A stretch of DNA of 64,000 nt from Asanoa hainanensis (GTDB lineage Bacteria > Actinomycetota > Actinomycetes > Mycobacteriales > Micromonosporaceae), in contig NZ_FZPH01000008.1 of assembly GCF_900188485.1 (NCBI RefSeq), positions 124,001 through 188,000 on the forward strand, written 5' to 3'. Positions 52,592 through 60,013 of this stretch are shown here, in pieces. Made by a program: the position numbers and the translations under genes. The notes beneath the pieces are model-generated. The model was not told the DNA's origin and ran no database searches. It saw only the letters and a list, made by a program, of their open reading frames with translations. The number at the start of each line of letters is the position of its first letter. The first letter of the stretch is position 1.

Positions 52592-53422
52592 CCCGCGTAG
52601 CGTCGCGATGTCCGCGGCGTGGCCTTCGTGGGCCTTGCCGGACGGGGTCTCGACGATGATCGGCAGGCCCTGGGTCGACGGGTGCCGGAGCAGCTCGGCG
52701 AAGGCGGCCGTGCCGATCGTGCCCTTGCCGATCGTCTCGTGCCGGTCCCGCAGCGAGCCGCAGGTGTCCTTCGAGTCGTTGGCGTGCACCAGCTTGAGCC
52801 GGCCCGCACCGACCGTCGCGGTCAGCAGGTCCAGGGTCGCCGTCATCCCGCCGGGCCCCGCCAGGTCGTGGCCCGCGGCCCAGGCGTGGCAGGTGTCGAA
52901 GCACACCCCGAGGCGGGGGTGGTGGTCGACGGCGTCGAAGTACTCCGTCAGGTGCTCGACCCGCGACGCCAGCGACCGGCCTCCGCCCGCGCTCGGCTCG
53001 ACGAGCAGCAGCGGCCCGTCCTGGTCGAGCAGCGGCAGCAACGCCTCGCGGACCTGCTTGAGCGCGGCGTCGTAGTGCTCCGGGTCGACCGAGCTGCCGG
53101 CGTGGAAGACCACCGCGCGGGCTCCGATCGCCGTGCCCCGGGTCAGCGCGTGCGCCAGCGTCGCCGTGGACCGCTCGACCGTCTCCGGCGTCGGCGAGCC
53201 GAGGTTGACCAGCAGCGACGCGTGCACGTAGACCGGCACGTCCCGCTCTTCACACCCGGCGCGGAACAGCGCGTCCTGGTCCGGGTTGCCGGGCGGCAGC
53301 GCCCAGCCGCGCGAGTTGGACACGTAGACCTGCGCGGCCCGGGAGCCGGCCGCGTCGAGGTAGGGCAGCGCGGTCTTCGCGATGCCCCCACCCGACGGTG
53401 TGTGCGAGCCGATCAGTTGCAA
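52580..53422 (-). CDS. nfo: Endonuclease IV (deoxyribonuclease IV)
   Basis: This 280-residue AP endonuclease cleaves abasic DNA and some oxidised bases. It opens LQLIGSHTPSGGGIAK, has VYVHASLLVNLGSP, AVVFHAGSSVD, LLVEPSAGG, GVCFDTCHAWAAGHD, KLVHANDSKD and RDRHETIGKGTIG, which give the zinc-binding His/Glu/Asp ligands of the AP endo 2 fold. The only reasonable start is the TTG at 53422, 10 nt inside the end of the PASTA kinase gene, so it is coupled to that gene. Confidence 0.9.
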   Translation of the reverse strand: MQLIGSHTPSGGGIAKTALPYLDAAGSRAAQVYVSNSRGWALPPGNPDQDALFRAGCEERDVPVYVHASLLVNLGSPTPETVERSTATLAHALTRGTAIGARAVVFHAGSSVDPEHYDAALKQVREALLPLLDQDGPLLLVEPSAGGGRSLASRVEHLTEYFDAVDHHPRLGVCFDTCHAWAAGHDLAGPGGMTATLDLLTATVGAGRLKLVHANDSKDTCGSLRDRHETIGKGTIGTAAFAELLRHPSTQGLPIIVETPSGKAHEGHAADIATLRGLLA

Positions 53423-55398
53423 AACAGGACGACCTGGCTCTGCGGCTCGACCGGCGTGTTCTCGTTGGGCTGCTGCGCGAACACCGTGCCGTTCGGGTTG
53501 AGCTGCGGGTTGGGCGTCAGGCCCATCCCCTGCACCTGCTGCACCGCCTGCTGGCAGGGCAGGCCGATCAGCCGGGGCACGACCACCTGCGGCGGGCCCT
53601 CGCTGACCTCGAGCTCGATCTTCGCGCCCGGCTCGACCCCGGCCCCGTCGCTCGGCGTCTGCTTGGTGACGGTGTCGCGGGGCTGGTCGGACTTCTTGTA
53701 CGAGATCAGCGGCTCCAGCCCGAGCGCGATCAGCTCGTTGCGGGCCTCGTTGACGTTCTTGCCGACCACGCGCGGCACCGACAGCGGCGCCTTGCCCTTG
53801 CTGACGAACACGGTGACCTTGTCGCCGGGCTTGGTCTCGGTGTCCACCGGCGGGTCGGTCGCGACCACGGTGCCCTTGGGCAGGTTGTCGTCGTAGCGGT
53901 CGGCGCCCTTGACGATCTGGAGCTTGCGCTCCTGGAGCTCGGTGGTGGCCAGCTGGAGCGTCATGCCGGCCACGTCCGGGACGGTGTAGCGCTCGGCGCC
54001 CAGCGAGAGCACCAGCGTGATCGTGCCGCCCTTGAGGATCCGGCCGGCCGCCGCGGGCTGCTGGCTGAGCACGACGTCCTTCTCGACCGTCTCGTCGAAC
54101 TGGGGCTCGCCGTAGGCGATCGTGAAGCCGCCCCGCGTCGCCTGCTGCTCGGCGGCGGCCTTGGTCATCGCGGCGAGCTGCGGGGCGACCGTGTAGCGGC
54201 CCATGCCCCACCACCAGCCGCTGATCGCGAAGATCAGGCCGACCAGCACGATCGAGGCGGCCACCGCCATCCGGCCACGCGGGTTCGCCATGACCATGCG
54301 GTAGCGCTCGGCGAGCTTGCCCTTCCCGCCCGGGTCGTCGTCATAGTCGTCGTACGCGGGCTCCGGCGCCCGGCGCCGGCCGCTGGGCGGCGGCTCGGCC
54401 TGGCCGGGCAGGCGCGCCCAGGTCGGCCGGGCGGGCTCCGCGGTGGGTCCGGTGACCCGGGGGATCGTCACGGTGCGGTCGGAGACCTGCCGCAGCAGGG
54501 CGGTGTTGGCGTTGGCCGCACCGAGGTCGTCGCGGGCGACCTGGACCGCGGAGAGGAACGCGCCGGCGTCGGTCGGCCGGGCCTGCGGGTCGCGCCGAGT
54601 GGCGCGGGAGACCAGCTCGTCGACGACCGGCGGGATGCCGGGCACCAGCGTCGAGGGCGCCGGGACGTCCCGGTCAACGTGCTGCCAGGCGACCTCGACC
54701 GGCTGGGCGCCGTCGTAGGGGACCCGGCCGGTGAGCATCTCGAACAGCACGATGCCGGCGGAGTAGACGTCGCTGCGCGGGTCGGCGCGGCCGTCGGTGA
54801 CGAGCTCCGGCGCGACGTAGGCGACCGTGGCCATCAGCTGGCCACCGTCGCCGTCGGTGGCGCTGGCCTCGACGGCGCGAGCCAGACCGAAGTCGGCCAC
54901 CTTGACCACGCTGTCGACCAGGTTGCCCGGCCCGCCGCTGGGCGCCTCGGCGACGAGCACGTTCTCCGGCTTGACGTCGCGGTGCACGAGGCCGGCGCGG
55001 TGGGCGGCGGAGATCGCCGCGAGCATCTGCTCGAGGATCGCCAGCGCCTCGCCCGGGTTGAGCCGGCGCCGCTGGGCCAGCACGTCACGCAGGGTGTGGC
55101 CGCGCACGTACTCCATGACCAGGTAGGGCAGCCCGGCGTGGCGGCCCTGGTCGTAGACGGCGACCACGTTCGGGTGAGTCAGTCGCGCGATCGTCTTGGC
55201 CTCGTCGGTGAACCGTTCGAGGAACTCCGGATCGCGCGCCTGCGCCGGATGAATGATCTTCAGGGCGACCGTGCGCTCGAGGCGCTCGTCGGTCGCGGTG
55301 TAGACGGTCGCCATGCCGCCACGGGCCACCCGGCCACGGATGCGGTAACGCCCGTCGACCAGTGTGCCCAGCAGCGAGTCAGCGACCTGGATGTCCAT
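53413..55398 (-). CDS. pknL: PASTA Ser/Thr protein kinase (PknL locus)
   Basis: This 661-residue membrane kinase has a kinase domain (about 17-280) with VALKIIHP (Lys), HRDVKPENVLV and DFGLARA (DFG), and APELVTDGRADPRSDVYS. One transmembrane segment lies near residue 380 (VAASIVLVGLIFAISGWWWG). Four extracellular PASTA domains follow; these bind peptidoglycan or lipid II. It lies in the same place as Rv2176 (pknL) next to the Rv2175c homolog, although mycobacterial PknL lacks PASTA domains. The ATG at 55398 (MDIQVADS) is the natural start; the frame is open to 55800 but low-complexity. Confidence 0.9.
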   Translation of the reverse strand: MDIQVADSLLGTLVDGRYRIRGRVARGGMATVYTATDERLERTVALKIIHPAQARDPEFLERFTDEAKTIARLTHPNVVAVYDQGRHAGLPYLVMEYVRGHTLRDVLAQRRRLNPGEALAILEQMLAAISAAHRAGLVHRDVKPENVLVAEAPSGGPGNLVDSVVKVADFGLARAVEASATDGDGGQLMATVAYVAPELVTDGRADPRSDVYSAGIVLFEMLTGRVPYDGAQPVEVAWQHVDRDVPAPSTLVPGIPPVVDELVSRATRRDPQARPTDAGAFLSAVQVARDDLGAANANTALLRQVSDRTVTIPRVTGPTAEPARPTWARLPGQAEPPPSGRRRAPEPAYDDYDDDPGGKGKLAERYRMVMANPRGRMAVAASIVLVGLIFAISGWWWGMGRYTVAPQLAAMTKAAAEQQATRGGFTIAYGEPQFDETVEKDVVLSQQPAAAGRILKGGTITLVLSLGAERYTVPDVAGMTLQLATTELQERKLQIVKGADRYDDNLPKGTVVATDPPVDTETKPGDKVTVFVSKGKAPLSVPRVVGKNVNEARNELIALGLEPLISYKKSDQPRDTVTKQTPSDGAGVEPGAKIELEVSEGPPQVVVPRLIGLPCQQAVQQVQGMGLTPNPQLNPNGTVFAQQPNENTPVEPQSQVVLFCN

Positions 55399-55471
55399 CG
55401 GCAGGCAGTCTATGTGCCCGCCCGGGCGGCGCGACACAGCCGTGCCGGCAAAGTCACCGCTAACCCCGCAA

Positions 55472-56158
55472 TCAGGGGTTTTCGTCCTGGTCATGGCGGT
55501 GGTGCCGGTGCCGTTTCCGCCCCTCGTCGGTGGGTTCGTCGCCCGGTTCGGAGGCGCTGGGCGTCGGGCTGGGGGTCGCGGACGGCTCGTCGGTCGCGGC
55601 GGGGGTCGGCGTCGGGCTGGGGGTCGGCGTCGGCGTTTCTGTCTGTGGTGGGGCGTCGTCGGAGTCTTCCGGCACCGGGGCTCCGCGCGGCAGCTCCGGT
55701 TTCGGGGCGGGTCCTGCGCCGCCCGGGACACCGTCGTGCGTATCCGATGAACCGGCGCCACCGGCCGAGGCCTGGCGGCCGGCGACGGTGAGCGGGCCAC
55801 CCTGCCGGGCGATCCGCACGCTCTGGTCCGGCCTCGCGTCCGCGTCCGTGCGTTGGCCGGTGCCGGCGGCGCCGGCGACGACGGACGCCGGCTTCTCGCC
55901 CTCGGCCTTCTGGCCTGGCTCCAGCAGCGCGCCGAGGCCGTTGACGACCGCGAAGTACGTGCCGATCGCGCCGACCAGGCTGACGAGGACGAACCCGCCG
56001 GTGGCCCGCAGCCTTCTCGGCGGCCGGTTCTGTTCAGGGAAGATCAGCTCGGTGGTCTCCTCGCCGTCGGTGCGGCGCGTCTTCGCCCTGCTGAGGTCGT
56101 ACTGGATCGACCGCCACGCGCCCTCGAGCTCCTTGCGCACGCCCCGCCAGGTCGTCAC
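55472..56158 (-). CDS. Membrane-anchored protein with a Pro/Thr-rich tail
   Basis: This 228-residue protein has a cytoplasmic N-terminus (MTTWRGVRKELEGAWRSIQYDLSRAK), one membrane segment (ATGGFVLVSLVGAIGTYFAVVNGL), and then an extracellular Gly/Ala/Pro-rich part ending in PTPTPSPTPTP repeats and a His/Arg tail (GRKRHRHHRHDQDENP). I do not recognise the family. The tail suggests a cell-wall spacer. It lies just upstream of the PASTA kinase on the same strand, so it is a candidate partner or substrate. ATG 56158. Confidence 0.7.
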   Translation of the reverse strand: MTTWRGVRKELEGAWRSIQYDLSRAKTRRTDGEETTELIFPEQNRPPRRLRATGGFVLVSLVGAIGTYFAVVNGLGALLEPGQKAEGEKPASVVAGAAGTGQRTDADARPDQSVRIARQGGPLTVAGRQASAGGAGSSDTHDGVPGGAGPAPKPELPRGAPVPEDSDDAPPQTETPTPTPSPTPTPAATDEPSATPSPTPSASEPGDEPTDEGRKRHRHHRHDQDENP

Positions 56159-56252
56159 GGGAGTTCCCTCCGAGATGTTCGGCCGGTACGGCGATACCCC
56201 GTACCGGGTGGTTCGGTGGTGTCACGCCCTGTCGGCGTGGCAATGTGAGCGG

Positions 56253-56594
56253 GTGACCGAAACCGTTCCCGCTCAGTGGCTGCCTTTGCCCGACGTGGCG
56301 GAGCGCCTCGACGTGTCGATCAGCAAGGTGCACCAGATGGTCCGCGACGGCTCGCTGCTCGCGGTCCGGCGCGACGGCGTCCTGCGGGTGCCGGCCGAGC
56401 TGGTGGCCAACCGCACCGTGCTCAAGCACCTGCCAGGCGTCATCACGTTGCTGCACGACGCTGGGTACAACGACGAAGAGTGCCTGCGGTGGCTCTACGC
56501 GACCGACGAGACGTTGCCGGGCTACCCCGCGGCCGCTCTCGGCGGTGACAAGGCGACCGAGGTGAAGCGCCGAGCCCAGGCGTTGGGCTTCTAG
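56253..56594 (+). CDS. Rv2175c-family DNA-binding protein
   Basis: This 113-residue protein has an N-terminal winged/excisionase-like helix-turn-helix (WLPLPDVAERLDVSISKVHQMVRDGSLLAVRRDGVLRVPAELV) and the C-terminal block GVITLLHDAGYNDEECLRWLYATDETLPGYPAAAL of the Rv2175c family. In M. tuberculosis Rv2175c is phosphorylated by PknL, which reduces DNA binding. The likely kinase lies 0.8 kb away on the other strand here, so the same circuit is probable. The GTG at 56253 starts the gene. Confidence 0.88.
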   Translation: MTETVPAQWLPLPDVAERLDVSISKVHQMVRDGSLLAVRRDGVLRVPAELVANRTVLKHLPGVITLLHDAGYNDEECLRWLYATDETLPGYPAAALGGDKATEVKRRAQALGF

Positions 56595-56597
56595 GAG

Positions 56598-56927
56598 TTG
56601 CGCTTCGTCTACCTGGCGGTCCTGGTGGGCTGCCTGGCCGGTGCACTCTGGCTGGAACCGGCCCTGCGGGTCAACGTCCTGCGCCGCTGGCGCCGCCTGC
56701 TGTTGACCCTGGTGCCGGTGATGGCGGTGTTCGCGGCCTGGGACATCTTGGCGATCGCGGCCGGCCACTGGTCGTTCGACCCGCGCCAGACGACGGGCGT
56801 GGTGCTGCCCGGTGGGCTGCCGCTCGACGAGCTGCTGTTCTTCCTGGTGGTGCCGCTGTGCAGCATCCTGGGGTTCGAGGCCGTCCGAGCGGTGCTGCGG
56901 CTGCCGGCGGGCGACGAGCGCCCGTGA
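56598..56927 (+). CDS. crtYc: Lycopene cyclase subunit (CrtYc-like)
   Basis: This 109-residue membrane protein has three segments (VYLAVLVGCLAGALWLEPAL, LLTLVPVMAVFAAWDILAIAAGHWSF, LPLDELLFFLVVPLCSILGFEAV) and the lycopene-cyclase-domain motifs WDILAIAxGHWSFD and PLDELLFFLVVP. Such subunits act as heterodimers to cyclise lycopene or longer carotenoids. The TTG at 56598 is three nt after the Rv2175c-like stop and has GGAG just before it. It overlaps the second subunit. Confidence 0.87.
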   Translation: MRFVYLAVLVGCLAGALWLEPALRVNVLRRWRRLLLTLVPVMAVFAAWDILAIAAGHWSFDPRQTTGVVLPGGLPLDELLFFLVVPLCSILGFEAVRAVLRLPAGDERP

Positions 56928-57283
56928 CCTACACGACGGCGGCCCTGGTCGGAGCCCTCCTGGCGCTGGTCCTCGACCTGGCGGTGCTGCGGACGGGGTT
57001 GGTACGGCGGCGGGTGTTCTGGGCCACGTACCCGATCATCGTGTTCTTCCAGCTCTTGTCCAACGGGGTGCTGACGGGCCGCGACATCGTCCGCTACGAC
57101 CCGTCGGCGATCGTCGGGGTGCGGCTCGTGTACGCGCCCGTCGAGGATCTGGTCTTCGGCTTCGCGCTGGTGTTGTCGACGTTGTCGCTGTGGGTGTGGT
57201 GGGGGCGGCAGGGAGTTCAGCGGGAGCCGGCGGCGGGGACGGGGTCGTCCTGGTTGCTCCGGCGGTTGCGGAAGCGGAAGTAG
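56924..57283 (+). CDS. crtYd: Lycopene cyclase subunit (CrtYd-like)
   Basis: This 119-residue membrane protein has segments TYTTAALVGALLALVLDLAVL, FWATYPIIVFFQLLSNGVL and VEDLVFGFALVLSTLSLWVWW. It has PVEDLVFGFALVL in the place of the PxEE/D motif of the second lycopene-cyclase-domain subunit. The GTG at 56924 overlaps the CrtYc stop (GTGA), so the two subunits are made together. Its 3' end overlaps the mptA gene on the other strand by 67 bp. No phytoene synthase or desaturase is in the window. Confidence 0.87.
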   Translation: MTYTTAALVGALLALVLDLAVLRTGLVRRRVFWATYPIIVFFQLLSNGVLTGRDIVRYDPSAIVGVRLVYAPVEDLVFGFALVLSTLSLWVWWGRQGVQREPAAGTGSSWLLRRLRKRK

Positions 57284-59664
57284 GCCAGGGCGCCACCGAC
57301 GAGGATCGCCACGTCGACGATGGCTCCGGGGAGTTTGGTCAGCACCGGCAGCCCGAGGCCGTTGGGAAGGGCCAACGCCGTGACCACGATCGCGGCGGTC
57401 GCGAGGGCGGTTCTGGTCTTTCCTGGTGGGGTGGCGCAGGCGAGGACGGCCAGCGGAACGAGGGCATACCAGGGGTAGAAAACCGGCAGCAGGACAGCGG
57501 CGGCGACGAGCGCCCACCCACAAGCCGCGACAACCTCCCGACGGGTCGCAGTTCCTGCTCGACCTCGCGTGGCGGCGTCATTGGGTTCGAGTTCGGCGTC
57601 CCTGGGGTCGCGCCCGGTCGGTGGTCCGGAGTGCGCGGCGACACGGCTGGTGTGTGGCTCGGAGTCCGGGGTGACACGGCTGGTTTCTTGTTGGGCCTGC
57701 GCGGCGGCGCCGCTGGGTTCGTGTTCGGTGTGTGAGGTGAGCCGGTTGGTTGCTGGCTGGGCTTCAGCGCTGGTGGCGTTGGGTTGGTGTTCTGTGTGTG
57801 AGGCGACGCGGTTGGTTGCTGGCTGGGCGTCGGCGCTGGCGGTGTTGGGTTGGTGTTCTGTGTGTGAGGTGACGCGGCTGGTTGCTGGCTGGACGTCGGA
57901 GGTGGCGGCGCTGGGTCGGCCCGGTTGCCTGGGCGCAGGGCTCGCGTCGGCTTCCGTGCTGGCGCGGCGCGGGGCCGGGAGTGCGTAGGCCGGGTGGAGG
58001 GCGAGCGTGGCGCGCAGCGCGCGCCAGCAGAGGCCGAGCCCGATGACGGCGAGCGCAGCGATGCCGCAGGCGCGGGCGACGTCGACCGTCGCGTCGACGG
58101 CGCCGGGGTGGCCGGCCGCGCGGAACACGTAGCCGATCGCCATTCCGATGCCGGTCGGCAGCGACGTCCACTGCACGAGGCTGCCGGTGTCGGAGAGGGC
58201 GCCGACCCAGCCGAGGTCGAGCCCGGTGGCCAGACCGGCGGCGGCGAACACCAGCGCACCGGTCCCGGTCACGGTGAGCCCGGCGAGCGCGATGGTGACC
58301 CACGGTGGTGTGCCGCGGCGCAGCCGCCAACCAGCGACCAGCAGGACAACGAACGGGAGGGCCAGGATCGCGGTCACCTTGACCCCGACCGCGAGCCCAA
58401 GGAAGGCCCCGGCACCTACCGCGGATCCCCACGACATGCCCCGGTAGGCCTGAGATGGGGCCCGCACCGGCTTGCCGTTCCAGGTCGCGTCGCTGGTCTC
58501 GGTCGGGTTGCTGGTCCAGGTGGCGTTGCTGGTCCCGGTCGGCTCGCCGTTCCAGGTCGCGTGGCTGGTCTCGGTCGGGTTGCTGGTCCAGGTGGCGTTG
58601 CTGGTCCCGGTCGGCTCGCCGCTCCAGGTCGCGTTGCTGGTCCCGGCCGGGTACCCGGTCTCGGTCTCGATGTCGGTCGGGCTTCCGGCCTCGATTGCCG
58701 GTCCGAACCTGCTCCTCGTTTCAGCCGCGAGGGCGCCGTGCCTGGAGACAGAGCCGGGCGTGACCGCATCCCCTGTCGACACGCGCGCCGCGTGTGGGGA
58801 CTGTTCTCCGGTTTCCCTACCGGGATCGTTCGACCTGGTGGTCGCGGGTCCGGAGACCGCCGCGGGCACATCGCGCGCGGGTGTGGCGAGGACCACCGTG
58901 GCCGGACCGCGAGACGCGACGGCCGGTACGGCGACCGCCAGGGCGGCGACGAGCAGGCCGGCCGTGAGGGCGTCGTTGTGGGCGCCGGAGACGAGGTGGA
59001 CCGCGACGAGCGGCGAGAGCAGCCCGAGCCACCGCGCGGATTCCGGGCGGACGCCCACGGCGTTGGCCAGCCGACCCGCGTACACGGCGATCAACACACC
59101 ACCGACCAGCGCGACGAGCCGGAGCACGGTGACCGCCACCAGCAGTCGGTGGTCGGCGGGCCCGCCAACCGCGCGGGCGACGGCGGCGGCCGCACCGGAC
59201 AGGGCGATGCCAACCGGGCCGTAAGGCGCCGGCGTGTGCTGCCAGAGGTCCGGCACCGCGTTCGACCAGAGGCATCCGCCGTCGGCCGCACCGATCGCGT
59301 ACGGGTCCAGCCCGGATCGCCAGATCTCGCCCTGGCAGGCATAGGAGTAGACGTCGCGGCTGGCCAGCGGCGGTGCGAGCAGCAGCGGCAGGGCCCAGAG
59401 CGCGCCCGTGGTGATCAACCAGCGGCTGCCGAGGCCGCCCAACCGCGAACCGATCCGCCACCACGCACCGGACACGATCGCCAGCCCGACCACCCACGCG
59501 GCGAGGCCCCACCAGAAGCCGGCGCCGGGCGTGCCGGGGCCACGCAGGCCGAGTCCGGGGTCCCGCCCCGGCAAGGCCCCCGCTTCATATGCCCCGGCGG
59601 CGACAACGGCGACCCCGACAAGCCCGGTGACGCGCAGACCCCACGGGCTGTCCAGGCCACGCAC
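57217..59664 (-). CDS. mptA: Alpha-(1->6)-mannopyranosyltransferase A (MptA-like) with long inserts
   Basis: This GT87-like/GT-C polytopic enzyme extends the alpha-(1->6)-mannan of lipomannan from polyprenyl-phosphate mannose. The family core is clear: GLDSPWGLRVTGLVGV, VASRDVYSYACQGEIWRSGLDPYAIG, LWQHTPAPYGPVGIALS, VSGAHNDALTAGLLVAAL, GLAVGVKVTAILALPFVV and PVFYPWYALVPLAVL. It has about 815 residues against about 500 for relatives because of two inserts of roughly 150 and 120 residues, each built on tandem repeats. The GTG at 59664 is chosen since the family core begins there; the frame is open to GTG 59967 over a repeat array. Confidence 0.85.
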   Translation of the reverse strand: MRGLDSPWGLRVTGLVGVAVVAAGAYEAGALPGRDPGLGLRGPGTPGAGFWWGLAAWVVGLAIVSGAWWRIGSRLGGLGSRWLITTGALWALPLLLAPPLASRDVYSYACQGEIWRSGLDPYAIGAADGGCLWSNAVPDLWQHTPAPYGPVGIALSGAAAAVARAVGGPADHRLLVAVTVLRLVALVGGVLIAVYAGRLANAVGVRPESARWLGLLSPLVAVHLVSGAHNDALTAGLLVAALAVAVPAVASRGPATVVLATPARDVPAAVSGPATTRSNDPGRETGEQSPHAARVSTGDAVTPGSVSRHGALAAETRSRFGPAIEAGSPTDIETETGYPAGTSNATWSGEPTGTSNATWTSNPTETSHATWNGEPTGTSNATWTSNPTETSDATWNGKPVRAPSQAYRGMSWGSAVGAGAFLGLAVGVKVTAILALPFVVLLVAGWRLRRGTPPWVTIALAGLTVTGTGALVFAAAGLATGLDLGWVGALSDTGSLVQWTSLPTGIGMAIGYVFRAAGHPGAVDATVDVARACGIAALAVIGLGLCWRALRATLALHPAYALPAPRRASTEADASPAPRQPGRPSAATSDVQPATSRVTSHTEHQPNTASADAQPATNRVASHTEHQPNATSAEAQPATNRLTSHTEHEPSGAAAQAQQETSRVTPDSEPHTSRVAAHSGPPTGRDPRDAELEPNDAATRGRAGTATRREVVAACGWALVAAAVLLPVFYPWYALVPLAVLACATPPGKTRTALATAAIVVTALALPNGLGLPVLTKLPGAIVDVAILVGGALAYFRFRNRRSNQDDPVPAAGSR
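57714..57911 (-). repeat. Three tandem 66-bp units in the mptA C-terminal insert
   Basis: Units start at 57714, 57780 and 57846 with an exact 66-bp period (22 residues, core QPATNR[VL]xSHTEHxP). A fourth, degenerate unit precedes them at about 57650-57713. The array lies between two membrane helices, so the encoded loop would be in a cytoplasmic or extracytoplasmic loop. Confidence 0.8.
58468..58647 (-). repeat. Five tandem 36-bp units in the mptA central insert
   Basis: Five 12-residue units of the pattern [ATG]-[GE]-T-S-[NHD]-A-T-W-[STN]-[GS]-[EN]-P sit in frame. Units 2 and 4, and units 3 and 5, are nearly identical, so the array has grown by a 72-bp double unit. NAT and NxT triplets are frequent, which would be glycosylation sites if a suitable enzyme existed. 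Confidence 0.85.
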
Positions 59665-59730
59665 GCCATCGATGATCCCACGCCGGTCGCGGACCGCAAC
59701 GACGCTGGCCTCCCCGGGCGCCGGGCCGCC

Positions 59731-60012
59731 GGGGCGGTTGGCCTCCCCGGACGGGCCGGGCGGGACGGCTGGCGTCCCAGACCTGGGACCGATGCGGCGG
59801 TTGGCCTCTCGGACGGGGCCCGGCTGGGTGGTTGGCCTCTCGGACGGGGCCGGCTGGGCGGCTGGCGTCGGACCTGGGGCCGGTGGGGCGGTTGGCCCTC
59901 GGACGGGGCCGGCTGGGCGGCTGGCGTCACGGACCCGGCGCCGGTGGGGCGGTTGACCTTCCCGCACGACGGGCGGCTGGCGTCCTGGGCCTGGGGCCGG
60001 CGGGGCGGCCGG
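59731..60012. repeat. Four to five tandem 56-63-bp units upstream of mptA
   Basis: Units beginning (G/C)GGGCGGTTGGCC start at about 59731, 59794, 59827 (a half unit), 59885 and 59946, with a last fragment at 60002. Shared blocks are GGACGGGGCCGG and GGCGGCTGGCGTC. The array fills most of the 349-bp gap between the proposed mptA start (59664) and the polyprenyl synthase stop (60014). It stays open in the mptA frame, so it might encode a Pro-rich N-terminal extension. I see no other gene in 59665-60013. Confidence 0.8.
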
Positions 60013-60013
60013 G

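Noticed and set aside
58468-58647. Possible CRISPR array
   Set aside because: Units are directly joined without unique spacers and are in frame with mptA, so this is a coding minisatellite.
59665-59967. MptA start at GTG 59967
   Set aside because: Not excluded, but the added 101 residues are repeat-encoded Pro/Arg/Gly sequence with no similarity to the family; listed as an alternative only.
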